The notes under the pieces are model-generated. The model saw only the letters and a list, made by a program, of their open reading frames with translations, was not told the origin of the DNA and ran no database searches. DNA of 51,944 nucleotides. It comes from an uncultured Schlesneria sp. (lineage in GTDB: Bacteria; Planctomycetota; Planctomycetia; Planctomycetales; Planctomycetaceae). Below are positions 44,509 through 51,944 of the stretch, one piece after another. The DNA is taken from the NCBI GenBank assembly GCA_903904835.1, contig CAIVEI010000078.1, forward strand, positions 1 through 51,944, written 5' to 3'. Both the position numbers and the translations under genes were made by a program. Position 1 is the stretch's first letter. Every line of letters starts with the position of its first letter.

Positions 44509-47500
44509 ATGTCGCTTCTTGAGCTTTTGTTCCGACAGTTAGCAATGACTCCGGGCAGGCTGCAACCTCGGGTTCGGCGAGGCTTTCCGACGTCGGCTCA
44601 ACCCCTCGAATTGCGAATGTTGCTCAGCGGCATACCCGCCAAGTTTGCTGACCCGCATCCTGAGGCTGGCAATCAATTCGGCGAAACTTTTGCGACACTT
44701 ACCAACGGCAATGTCGTGATTACAGCGCCGAATGATGATGCGGGCGGGGGGAGCGCGGCCAGCAGTACGGGAGCCGGAGCGGTTTACTTGTACAACGGTC
44801 AAACGGGGGGACTGATCAGCAAGCTGACTGGCTCGCACGCGGGAGATCAGTTGGGGGGCTCTAGTAGTTTCTCGACTGGTGGCGTGACGGCGATTGGCGT
44901 GACTGTACTGACCAACGGCAATTTTGTGATCGACAGTCCGAAATGGAATGGCGGTCTGGGTGCGGTGACTTGGGGCAACGGGACATCGGGCGTGTCCGGG
45001 ATCGTCAGTGCTGCAAATAGTCTGGTTGGTTCCACGTCCACTGACAGCGTGGGCTTCAATGGAGCGGGCTTTAGTAGTATCACGGCACTCAGTAACGGCA
45101 ACTATGTCGTAGTCAGTCCGTCTTGGAATAACGGGTCCGTCGCCGGTGCGGGGGCGGTGACTTGGGGCAATGGGACAACGGGCGTGAGCGGAGTCGTGAG
45201 CCCAGCGAATAGTCTCGTTGGTTCCACTAAAAATGACGGTGTGGGATATCTCGGCGTTAAGGCGCTCAGCAACGGCAACTATGTCGTGGACAGTCCGAAT
45301 TGGAATAACGGGTCCGTCGCCCTTGCGGGGGCCGTGACTTGGGGCAACGGGACAACGGGCGTAAACGGAGTCGTGAGCCAAGCGAATAGTTTGGTTGGTT
45401 CCACTGCATCTGACGACGTGGGAATCAATGGCGTCACGGCGCTCGTTAACGGCAACTATGTCGTGGACAGCGCGAATTGGAATAACGGGTCCGTCGCCAA
45501 TGCGGGTGCCGTGACTTGGGGTAGCGGGACAACGGGCGTGACCGGAATCGTCAGTCCAGCGAATAGTTTAGTTGGTTCCACTGCATCTGACCGTTTGGGC
45601 GAATCCGGCGTCACCGCGCTTTTTAACGGCAACTACGTTGTCGTCAGCCCGAAATGGAATAACGGGTCCGTCGCCAATGTGGGCGCTGTGACTTGGGGCA
45701 GCGGGACATCGGGCGTGTCCGGGATCGTCAGTGCTGCAAATAGTCTGGTTGGTTCCACGTCCTTTGACAGCGTGGGCTATAATGGCATCACTGCGCTCAG
45801 CAACGGCAACTATGTCGTTTTAAGCCCGTTTTGGAATAACGGGTCCGTCGCCAGTGCGGGTGCGGTGACTTGGGGCAACGGGACAACGGGCGTAACCGGA
45901 GTCGTGAGCCCAGCGAATAGTTTGGTTGGTTCCACTTTATCTGACAACGTGGGATATTTCGGCGCTACGGCGCTCAGCAACGGCAACTATGTCGTTTTAA
46001 GCCCGTTTTGGAATAACGGGTCTGTCGCCGGTGCGGGTGCCGTGACTTGGGGCAACGGGACAACGGGCGTGACCGGAGTCGTGAGCCAAGCGAATAGTTT
46101 GGTTGGTACCACTGCATCTGACGACGTGGGAATTGATGGTGTCACTGCGCTCAGCAACGGCAACTATGTCGTTTTAAGCCCGTTTTGGAATAACGGGTCC
46201 GCTGCCAAAGTCGGTGCGGTGACTTGGTCAAGCGGGACCCTGGGACTAACAGGAGCCGTCAGCAAATCAAACAGCATTATCGGAGCCAACGCTGGCGATA
46301 CGTTCGGTTCGCTCGGCATCACAGGACTTGGAAATGGCAACTACCTCATTTATAGCCAATCATCGACCGGGACGAATGATACACTTCTGACGTTCTGTCG
46401 TGGAATCACTGGCGTCAGCGTCAACAGCCTCACCGGGGGTAATGATGGGTTCACAATCAGTTTAGACAATCCGAATAACCAGTTTTCTGTGGTTGATGAA
46501 ACGAATGGCAAGAGTTACCTGGAGTCCGCCGCGACAGGTTTTGTGCCATTCACGAACAACGGTCCCTCCATACTGGTCTCAACCTACTCGAGTGCCATCG
46601 ATAACGGGACAGGCTCGATCGACTTTGGCACCTCAAATTTTGGTACACCACTCACGCAAACATTCACCGTCGCCAACTACGGTAATGCACCCTTAATCGT
46701 TCAGCCGGTCAAAGCCCCAGCGGGTTTCTCGATTGTCACCGGAAAGAACTTCACAGTAAATCAATCAATCGCGTCGGGTTCGAGCGCCAGCTTCACGCTC
46801 CAGTTCAACGCGACTTCTGCCGGGACTTCGAGCGGCACAGTCACGATTGGAAACAACGCTTCGACCGGTAGTCCGTTTACGTTCACCGTGACAGGAATGG
46901 CGAAGTCACCGAAAATTGCGGTCCAGCAGGGGACGGCGACCCTGGCCAACGGGACAGGAACGGTCGACCTGGGAAGCACGATTGTCGGGACACCGGTCAC
47001 ACAAGTCATAACGGTGTCGAATTCCGGCAACATCCCGCTAACTTTGACATCCGTGTCAGTTCCGTCAGGTTTCTCGATCATCGCGGGGATCAACTTCTCG
47101 GCCGGTCAATCGATCGCCCCAGGATCAAGCGCCAGTTTCACTCTGCAGCTTGACGCAAAAGCAACAGGATCACCGTCAGGAATCGTGACGATTGGTGACA
47201 ACGACGGGACCGGCAACCCGTTTACGTTTAACGTCACGGGAACGGTGACAGCTCCGAAGATTCTGGTGCAACAGGGATCCACAACACTCACAAACGGTCA
47301 GTCAACGGTCAATTTGGGAAGCACATCCCAGAACAGCCCAACAACGACGATCATCACTGTGACGAACAACGGCACCGCGCCGCTCGTCGTGCAACCCGTG
47401 ACAGCGCCGGCCGGATTTTCCGTTGTCTCTGGGACGAACTTCACCCTGAATCAATCGATCGCCGTCGGGTCCAGCGCCAGTTTCACTTTGCAGCTCGACG

Positions 47501-49530
47501 CCACGGTGACCGGCGCATCCAACGGAGTCGTGGTGATTGCTGACAGCGACACGACGGCCAGTTCGTTTTCGTTCAACGTCATCGGGGTTGTTACAGCGGT
47601 AGGAGTGACCAACCCTGTGCTCGTGGTCCAGCAGGGTGCAAGCACTCTGAAGAATGGGGCCGATACGATTAACATCAATAGCGATCCGGTCGGATCAGCA
47701 GGTTCACAGGTCATCACACTGACGAATCAGGGGAACGCACCACTTGTCCTGCAGTCCATATCGGCCCCCGCCGGGTTCAGCGTCATCAACTTTTCGGCAA
47801 ACGAATCTGTTGCGGCGGGTGCCAGTGCCAGTTTGACATTGCAGCTCAACGCCAAAGTCGCAGGAACGCCGACAGGGCTGGTCACCATCCAGGACAATGA
47901 CCCGACGGCCAGTTCGTTTACGTTCAATGTTGTTGCCAATCATCGACCGACCGCAATCGTGCCGAGCAACAATCTGGTGGCCACGAATCAGGCCAGTACG
48001 ACGTTGGTGGGTGGCCTGAAAACCACCGACCCCGATTCGAATGCCGTTCGGCAGACTTTCAATTACTTAGTCGCCAGCCCGACGTTTTTGAACGGGCCGA
48101 CCGCTGTCCCCGTTTTTTCTGTCGACGGACAGGGGAATCTCATGCTGGCGGCAGCAGCGCCGGTGGGAGTCTACAAAAATGTCCCCATTACGACGACCGA
48201 TCAGGGGGGACTATCCCTGACCCAGAATTTCACGCTCTACGTGACAGGGACCAGCACGATTGGTATTGCTGCGTCAGTGTCAGTTGCCAGCGGTACGCCA
48301 GGGGGTTTCGCGATCGCGAAATTGCCGACGTCCAATAACACGGCCCAGAACTCCTCAGGTAATTCGCACGCCCAACTCGCCGCAGCGAGTGCCAGTTCCC
48401 TCTCCCTCAGCGGATTCGGCAATTCGATGGTTTCAGCCTTCGACAACACCAGTCAGAATTCGACCACCAATTTCAATGTGATCAGTAATCAACTTGGTGT
48501 CGGTGGAGATAATGCGGACTTCCAGATTGACAGCAGCGGCCAGTTACAAACCGCGATCACGCTCGATGCATCCGTTAAGCGAAGCTATCACATTACGATC
48601 ATCAGCACGAACACAATCACCGGGGTGTCAAACACTTACCCATGTACCGTCACGGTTGTGCCTGTGTTGAAAAACACGAATGTGGTCACGCCGGCAACAT
48701 TCACATTACTGGAAAGGAGTGCGAACGGGACCAGGGTGGGGACGGTCATCGCGAATGGAGTCGACAAGCAGCCGCTGACCTATGCGATTACGGGGGGCAA
48801 TATCAATGGTGCCTTTGCGATCAACAGTAGGACCGGTCAGATTACCGTCGCGAACTCGTCCGCTCTATTGAGGGCAACCAATCCGACGTTTGCACTCACG
48901 GTCCAGGCGACCGACAGCGCTTCGTCAGGCTCCGCCACAATTGCGATAAATCTGGTGACGCCGGCGACGATGACTCTCTCAAACAACAGCATTCTTGAGA
49001 CCGCCTCACGAGGTACGATCATTGGCCAGTTCGCCACCACACAACCGGGCAGCAGCAATACCTATCAATATTCGCTGGTCCCTGGCAAAGCCGACAATTC
49101 CCGTTTCAAGATCGACACCAACGGTAATCTGACAGTGAATACGGGCCTCAACGCCGCGCTCAAAAACAGCTACACAATCGTTGTGACCAGCACGGACCAG
49201 AATCAGCAGTCGATCACCCAAACGTTTCAGATCACGATTCTTGGTCGGTCGAACATCAAACTTTCGAACAATAGTATCGCGAAAGGCTCAAGTATCGGCA
49301 CTGTCATCGGACAGCTCACGACAACGGACGCCGGAACCGGAAACGCGTGGACCTACTCGCTTCCATCGAACAGATTGAATAACGCGGACTTAACGATCGA
49401 CGCCAACGGCAATCTGATTTTGAATACCAACCTCAGTCTCGATCGCCGCAGGGTGTTACGTGTCGACGTCGTCGTCACCGATCAGCGAGGGTTATCGCTT
49501 AACAAGTTATTTGCGGTGATCCTGAAGTAA
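44509..49530 (+). CDS. Giant surface protein with LEPR-XLL-like motif, FG-GAP-like repeats and adhesion domains
   Basis: 1673-aa exported protein. The N-terminus has a planctomycete LEPR-XLL-like motif, here LELRMLLSG (residues 33-41), a sequence that marks large surface proteins. Residues about 46-690 contain ten copies of a strand motif (T/S-NGNYVV), eight of them in near-identical 59-residue units reading NGNYVVxSPxWNNGS, GAVTWGNG, GVVSxANSLVGST. This resembles an FG-GAP beta-propeller without calcium loops. Four choice-of-anchor D/ASH-like domains follow (about 695-1143), each with DFGT/NLGST, APAGFS and SASFTLQ. Then come about four cadherin-like beta-sandwich repeats (1145-1673). No C-terminal anchor is seen. 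GAGGAATTACG precedes the ATG. It probably mediates adhesion or forms part of the envelope. Confidence 0.88.
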   Translation: MSLLELLFRQLAMTPGRLQPRVRRGFPTSAQPLELRMLLSGIPAKFADPHPEAGNQFGETFATLTNGNVVITAPNDDAGGGSAASSTGAGAVYLYNGQTGGLISKLTGSHAGDQLGGSSSFSTGGVTAIGVTVLTNGNFVIDSPKWNGGLGAVTWGNGTSGVSGIVSAANSLVGSTSTDSVGFNGAGFSSITALSNGNYVVVSPSWNNGSVAGAGAVTWGNGTTGVSGVVSPANSLVGSTKNDGVGYLGVKALSNGNYVVDSPNWNNGSVALAGAVTWGNGTTGVNGVVSQANSLVGSTASDDVGINGVTALVNGNYVVDSANWNNGSVANAGAVTWGSGTTGVTGIVSPANSLVGSTASDRLGESGVTALFNGNYVVVSPKWNNGSVANVGAVTWGSGTSGVSGIVSAANSLVGSTSFDSVGYNGITALSNGNYVVLSPFWNNGSVASAGAVTWGNGTTGVTGVVSPANSLVGSTLSDNVGYFGATALSNGNYVVLSPFWNNGSVAGAGAVTWGNGTTGVTGVVSQANSLVGTTASDDVGIDGVTALSNGNYVVLSPFWNNGSAAKVGAVTWSSGTLGLTGAVSKSNSIIGANAGDTFGSLGITGLGNGNYLIYSQSSTGTNDTLLTFCRGITGVSVNSLTGGNDGFTISLDNPNNQFSVVDETNGKSYLESAATGFVPFTNNGPSILVSTYSSAIDNGTGSIDFGTSNFGTPLTQTFTVANYGNAPLIVQPVKAPAGFSIVTGKNFTVNQSIASGSSASFTLQFNATSAGTSSGTVTIGNNASTGSPFTFTVTGMAKSPKIAVQQGTATLANGTGTVDLGSTIVGTPVTQVITVSNSGNIPLTLTSVSVPSGFSIIAGINFSAGQSIAPGSSASFTLQLDAKATGSPSGIVTIGDNDGTGNPFTFNVTGTVTAPKILVQQGSTTLTNGQSTVNLGSTSQNSPTTTIITVTNNGTAPLVVQPVTAPAGFSVVSGTNFTLNQSIAVGSSASFTLQLDATVTGASNGVVVIADSDTTASSFSFNVIGVVTAVGVTNPVLVVQQGASTLKNGADTININSDPVGSAGSQVITLTNQGNAPLVLQSISAPAGFSVINFSANESVAAGASASLTLQLNAKVAGTPTGLVTIQDNDPTASSFTFNVVANHRPTAIVPSNNLVATNQASTTLVGGLKTTDPDSNAVRQTFNYLVASPTFLNGPTAVPVFSVDGQGNLMLAAAAPVGVYKNVPITTTDQGGLSLTQNFTLYVTGTSTIGIAASVSVASGTPGGFAIAKLPTSNNTAQNSSGNSHAQLAAASASSLSLSGFGNSMVSAFDNTSQNSTTNFNVISNQLGVGGDNADFQIDSSGQLQTAITLDASVKRSYHITIISTNTITGVSNTYPCTVTVVPVLKNTNVVTPATFTLLERSANGTRVGTVIANGVDKQPLTYAITGGNINGAFAINSRTGQITVANSSALLRATNPTFALTVQATDSASSGSATIAINLVTPATMTLSNNSILETASRGTIIGQFATTQPGSSNTYQYSLVPGKADNSRFKIDTNGNLTVNTGLNAALKNSYTIVVTSTDQNQQSITQTFQITILGRSNIKLSNNSIAKGSSIGTVIGQLTTTDAGTGNAWTYSLPSNRLNNADLTIDANGNLILNTNLSLDRRRVLRVDVVVTDQRGLSLNKLFAVILK
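44914..46360 (+). repeat. Tandem 177-bp coding repeats
   Basis: AACGGCAACTATGTCGT recurs with an exact 177-bp period at about 45094, 45271, 45448, 45625, 45802, 45979 and 46156, flanked by diverged units at 44914 and 46333. Units at 45802, 45979 and 46156 are the most alike at the DNA level (TATGTCGTTTTAAGCCCG in each), which suggests recent expansion of that part. Each unit encodes one 59-residue blade of the surface protein above. Confidence 0.85.
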
Positions 49531-49553
49531 GAGGGGCAACCCAAACAACAACG

Positions 49554-49793
49554 AAACCCCACCCCCCCTGCGGGGGTGGTCACCGGGCCTTTGCCCTAGC
49601 GCGAATGAATTGTTAGCCCGAAGCGCAATCCGGGATCTTCTCTTCGTTTTCACAGGAATGTGGTCCCTCGCTTGCGCATCCGGCTGAAGTTTCAGGGTAT
49701 TTTTTGAATTCGCATGGAACCGTTTCAATGAACGTTCGCGCGGGCTAGGGCAAAGGCCCGTTAACCACCGCTGCGGGGGCGGTGGGGTTTTGT
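49554..49793. repeat. 240-bp terminal inverted-repeat element B
   Basis: This compact element begins AACCCCACCCCCCCTGCGGG and ends with the inverted complement GGGCGGTGGGGTT; the 46-base ends match at about 39 positions. Inside, AGCCCGAAGCGCAATCC and GCTTGCGCATCCGGCT pair, so most of the element is a nested palindrome. The left block is about 85 percent identical to element A at 43764. It occupies nearly all of the gap between the convergent giant surface gene and the Ig-like gene. It encodes no transposase; it could be a non-autonomous MITE or an extragenic palindrome with a terminator function. Confidence 0.75.
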
Positions 49794-49828
49794 TGAGAGG
49801 CCTGCGGCGCGGACTGATTCACTGCGAA

Positions 49829-51814
49829 TTATTCATCGGCGCCAAACTGCAGGTCGTAATGGTTCTGCAGCCGGTCGACCATTTCTAACTGACCCGAAAA
49901 GGCCGACCTTTTTCGTTCGATCATCAGGATTAGTTCCCTGAGTTTGGGATATTGCGCTTTAAGATCACCAACTAATCGACTTTCAACGGGGCGACTCACA
50001 AGACTATTCCAGTTTGCAATCAGCACGCCGATGTGTGGAGCTTTGGACCAGATGGAATCCGTCGCGATCGATTTCTGTTCGAGATCGAGTAGCAAGAGAT
50101 GTGCTCCGAAGGTTTTGTTCAACTGAGATTCCAATAATCTGCCTGAGAGCATTTCATTGAGTTCTGCAGTTCGATTGGGAGGCAACTTTTCGGTTTGAAA
50201 ATGAAATTCATCGGGACGCAGGTTGATCTGTCCCCCATACAGAACGGCGACGATGGTGTTGCTGCCCGATTCCGGAAACGCCTTCAGTCTGCTCATCATT
50301 TTTCGGTGAAGCAGGCTGATTTGTCCTTGAACGTAGGGGACGTTTTCGTTCATGGCGTTCAAGATGTAGATTTCCGAGAAATGTTCGGACTTCCAGACCC
50401 CAGGTTGAATCATCCGGGTGGCGTTCAAGTATTGCCTGGCCTTTTGCTCCAGGAGTTTTCCATCCCCCGTTCCCAGCAGCAGCAGGAACAGGGTCTGACC
50501 ACGAACCGGGTTTTCGCAATCAACGATCATCGACCCCGTATGACCTAACTCTGACGGCTGCGGGCCTTCCTTTCCGATGATCTTCGTCTGGATCAGATTT
50601 TTCTCGCGGTGGTTAAGGGGCACATTCGCGGCGAAGGTCGCTGCTTTTGGATTCTTCAAGTCAATCTGAACCGGAACCGTCGGAAGCTTGAACGAATTGA
50701 CCCAGATCTCCGCAGACAATGGCCCCTTGTCCTTGAGCGACTCTCTGGCCGAAACTCGGAATTCCGTCGGCATCATACTTTTCGGGACGCTGTTGCGAAG
50801 CTGCAGTTCCTTCTGGTTTGTTTTCCAGTCGAGTTTGAAATCCGGATTCTGGCCATCAATTTTGACGACATCGATTACAACCGGCGGAGCGACGTACGAG
50901 ATCCGGAGGACCTGTTTCTCGCTCATGCCACTTTTACTGTACGCCCTCATGCTGACCGTGTTCACCCCTTCGGCCAGCGTGACCGATGTCTTCATCGGCT
51001 GATCATCGCCCGGGTGTTCGGCAATGGGTCTGGTTTGATCCACCTTGCCATTATCGCACTGGACATCGATTCGGACCTCTGCGGGGGCGGTTGACTTCAC
51101 CTTGAATTCGATCTCGACGATCGAATCAACACTGACGATCGTTTCGCCACTGAGTAATTCCAGCACAGGCGGAGATGCGATCTGGCCCACATGCACCATA
51201 TGAACGGCAGGCTCGATAGAACGACCATCATCGTTGGTCGCGATGACGGTTAGCTGGTGGTTCCCCGTGTTCAGAGACAATTCACCGGTGAAGTTTAATG
51301 ACCAGTGTCCAGGATTGTCCTGATCGTGAAAGACTTTCAGCTTTTTTCGTTGTTCGCCCACCGTGAGGAGGGCACTTCGTACGGGGATTTCGGATTCCGC
51401 ATCGCAGATCAGCGTAAAGTTCTGACCGGCGAGTACCTGATCCGCCGCCTGAGGTTTGGCGAGTACCGGAGGTCGTCGGAAAACGACTTTCACCGGCTGG
51501 CTTTTTTGTGATGCTCCCGGGACATCCAGTTGCAATTCGACGATTGAAGTTCCGTCAGCCAGCTCAAGACTGGTCGTGAATTCGGATTGACCGGGACGAA
51601 TCGTTAACGGCCTGCCTGGTCGATCATTGATGATTAATGTGCCAGTGCAACTCTGGTCAAGGTTCCCTTCGAACAAGGCTTTCAACGTCAGTCGCTGATT
51701 ATCATAACCTGAATAATAGACGTATGGTTCCCGTGGAATATCCGCTGGCAATTGACGCAGCGGTGCACCCGGTTCGATTTTCAGTGACGAAATCGAGGGA
51801 ATCAAAGCTGCCAT
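49829..51814 (-). CDS. Ig-like protein with degenerate caspase-like C-terminus
   Basis: 661-aa protein with no signal peptide in this frame. Residues about 1-420 look like four or more beta-sandwich (Ig/Y_Y_Y-like) units: PVKVVFRRPPVLAKPQ, GNHQLTVIATNDDGRS, EGVNTVSMRAYSKSG and KNLIQTKIIGKEG. From about residue 435 the pattern turns into alternating hydrophobic strands and helices resembling a caspase fold (peptidase C14): TLFLLLLGTGDG, SEIYILNAMNEN, NTIVAVLYGGQINL and HLLLLDLEQKS. In active members the last two carry the SGHG histidine and the DxC cysteine; here GGQ and DLE replace them, so no protease activity is expected. The first ATG is 51814; two in-frame stops (51830-51835) lie just upstream. 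The caspase reading is by fold pattern only. Confidence 0.65.
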   Translation of the reverse strand: MAALIPSISSLKIEPGAPLRQLPADIPREPYVYYSGYDNQRLTLKALFEGNLDQSCTGTLIINDRPGRPLTIRPGQSEFTTSLELADGTSIVELQLDVPGASQKSQPVKVVFRRPPVLAKPQAADQVLAGQNFTLICDAESEIPVRSALLTVGEQRKKLKVFHDQDNPGHWSLNFTGELSLNTGNHQLTVIATNDDGRSIEPAVHMVHVGQIASPPVLELLSGETIVSVDSIVEIEFKVKSTAPAEVRIDVQCDNGKVDQTRPIAEHPGDDQPMKTSVTLAEGVNTVSMRAYSKSGMSEKQVLRISYVAPPVVIDVVKIDGQNPDFKLDWKTNQKELQLRNSVPKSMMPTEFRVSARESLKDKGPLSAEIWVNSFKLPTVPVQIDLKNPKAATFAANVPLNHREKNLIQTKIIGKEGPQPSELGHTGSMIVDCENPVRGQTLFLLLLGTGDGKLLEQKARQYLNATRMIQPGVWKSEHFSEIYILNAMNENVPYVQGQISLLHRKMMSRLKAFPESGSNTIVAVLYGGQINLRPDEFHFQTEKLPPNRTAELNEMLSGRLLESQLNKTFGAHLLLLDLEQKSIATDSIWSKAPHIGVLIANWNSLVSRPVESRLVGDLKAQYPKLRELILMIERKRSAFSGQLEMVDRLQNHYDLQFGADE

Positions 51815-51832
51815 ATGGGTTTGTTGATTTTA

Positions 51833-51944
51833 CTAAGAATCGACGTTTGCGCGTACCTTGAGCGGTTCCGCCGCGAGCACGGAAAAAGTTGGGGCTAAAA
51901 GCCCTGTGACGAAAACAGCGAGAGTGTCATCTCTGTCGTATTTA
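51833..51944 (-). CDS. Possible partial gene or broken 5' part at the window edge
   Basis: An open stretch of 36 codons runs in from the right edge on the minus strand and ends at TAG-TAA (51830-51835). It is in the same frame as, and 15 bp before, the ATG of the Ig-like gene. It reads LAVFVTGLLAPTFSVLAAE then PLKVRANVDS, very like a signal peptide with cleavage after LAA. It could be the C-terminus of another gene, or the true signal peptide of the Ig-like protein separated by a nonsense or small rearrangement. No start codon is visible in the window. Confidence 0.3.
   Translation of the reverse strand, partial: KYDRDDTLAVFVTGLLAPTFSVLAAEPLKVRANVDS

Noticed and set aside
44914-46360. Regularly spaced repeats as a possible CRISPR array
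   Set aside because: The period is 177 bp, the repeats are in frame within one protein, and no cas gene is present.

Overview
The window looks like a chromosomal piece from a planctomycete (Planctomycetales-type). It carries three DUF1549/DUF1553 proteins (planctomycete cytochrome families PSCyt2/PSD1, one also with a PSCyt1 haem domain), three Tat-exported DUF1501 proteins, a very large surface protein with an N-terminal LEPR-XLL-like motif, EF-hand and FG-GAP/VCBS secreted proteins, and a Ser/Thr kinase fused to a receiver-like domain. GC content is moderate. No phage, integrase, transposase, CRISPR array, rRNA or tRNA gene was seen.

Layout. 1-8000: a duplicated TTGGCCAA-rich repeat, a YkgJ-type cysteine-cluster protein, a DUF1501 protein tail-to-tail with a ComEC/Rec2 DNA-uptake channel, then small conserved genes (DUF6717-like, CPXCG zinc protein, DUF2721 membrane protein, an unknown 175-aa protein paired with YjbQ). 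8302-14941: an adenosine-kinase-like PfkB kinase, a large PSCyt1-DUF1549-DUF1553 protein, an xseB/acyl-CoA-ligase pair and a NagB-like protein. 15478-24581: an orphan coiled-coil protein, TruA, a cysteine desulfurase overlapping a LarA-like protein, and a divergent isoleucyl-tRNA synthetase. 24599-29002: a STAS protein, a kinase with a pseudo-receiver and an FG-GAP secreted protein. 29269-39926: two DUF1549/DUF1553-DUF1501 operons, one extended by an EF-hand protein, flanking a PilT-type ATPase and a zinc-ribbon membrane protein. 40138-end: a polytopic membrane protein, a probable outer-membrane protein, a 1673-aa repeat-rich surface protein bracketed by long palindromic elements, and an Ig-like protein whose C-terminus resembles a caspase fold without the catalytic dyad.

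How parts fit. The two minus-strand operons put a DUF1549/DUF1553 gene directly upstream of a DUF1501 gene. All their products carry export signals, so they probably act together outside the cytoplasmic membrane. ComEC and the PilT ATPase are two components expected of pilus-assisted DNA uptake, but they lie 29 kb apart and no other competence gene is present. The last 12 kb is cell-envelope material.

The intergenic DNA is rich in palindromic dispersed repeats: a 110-bp element in two copies, a roughly 240-bp nested palindrome on both sides of the giant gene (one copy interrupted by a second palindromic element), and several short hairpins. I did not find one clearly new biochemical system. 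The best leads are the palindromic repeat families, the pseudo-caspase gene with its odd upstream region, the STAS/pseudo-receiver kinase pair, and the LarA-like/cysteine desulfurase overlap.
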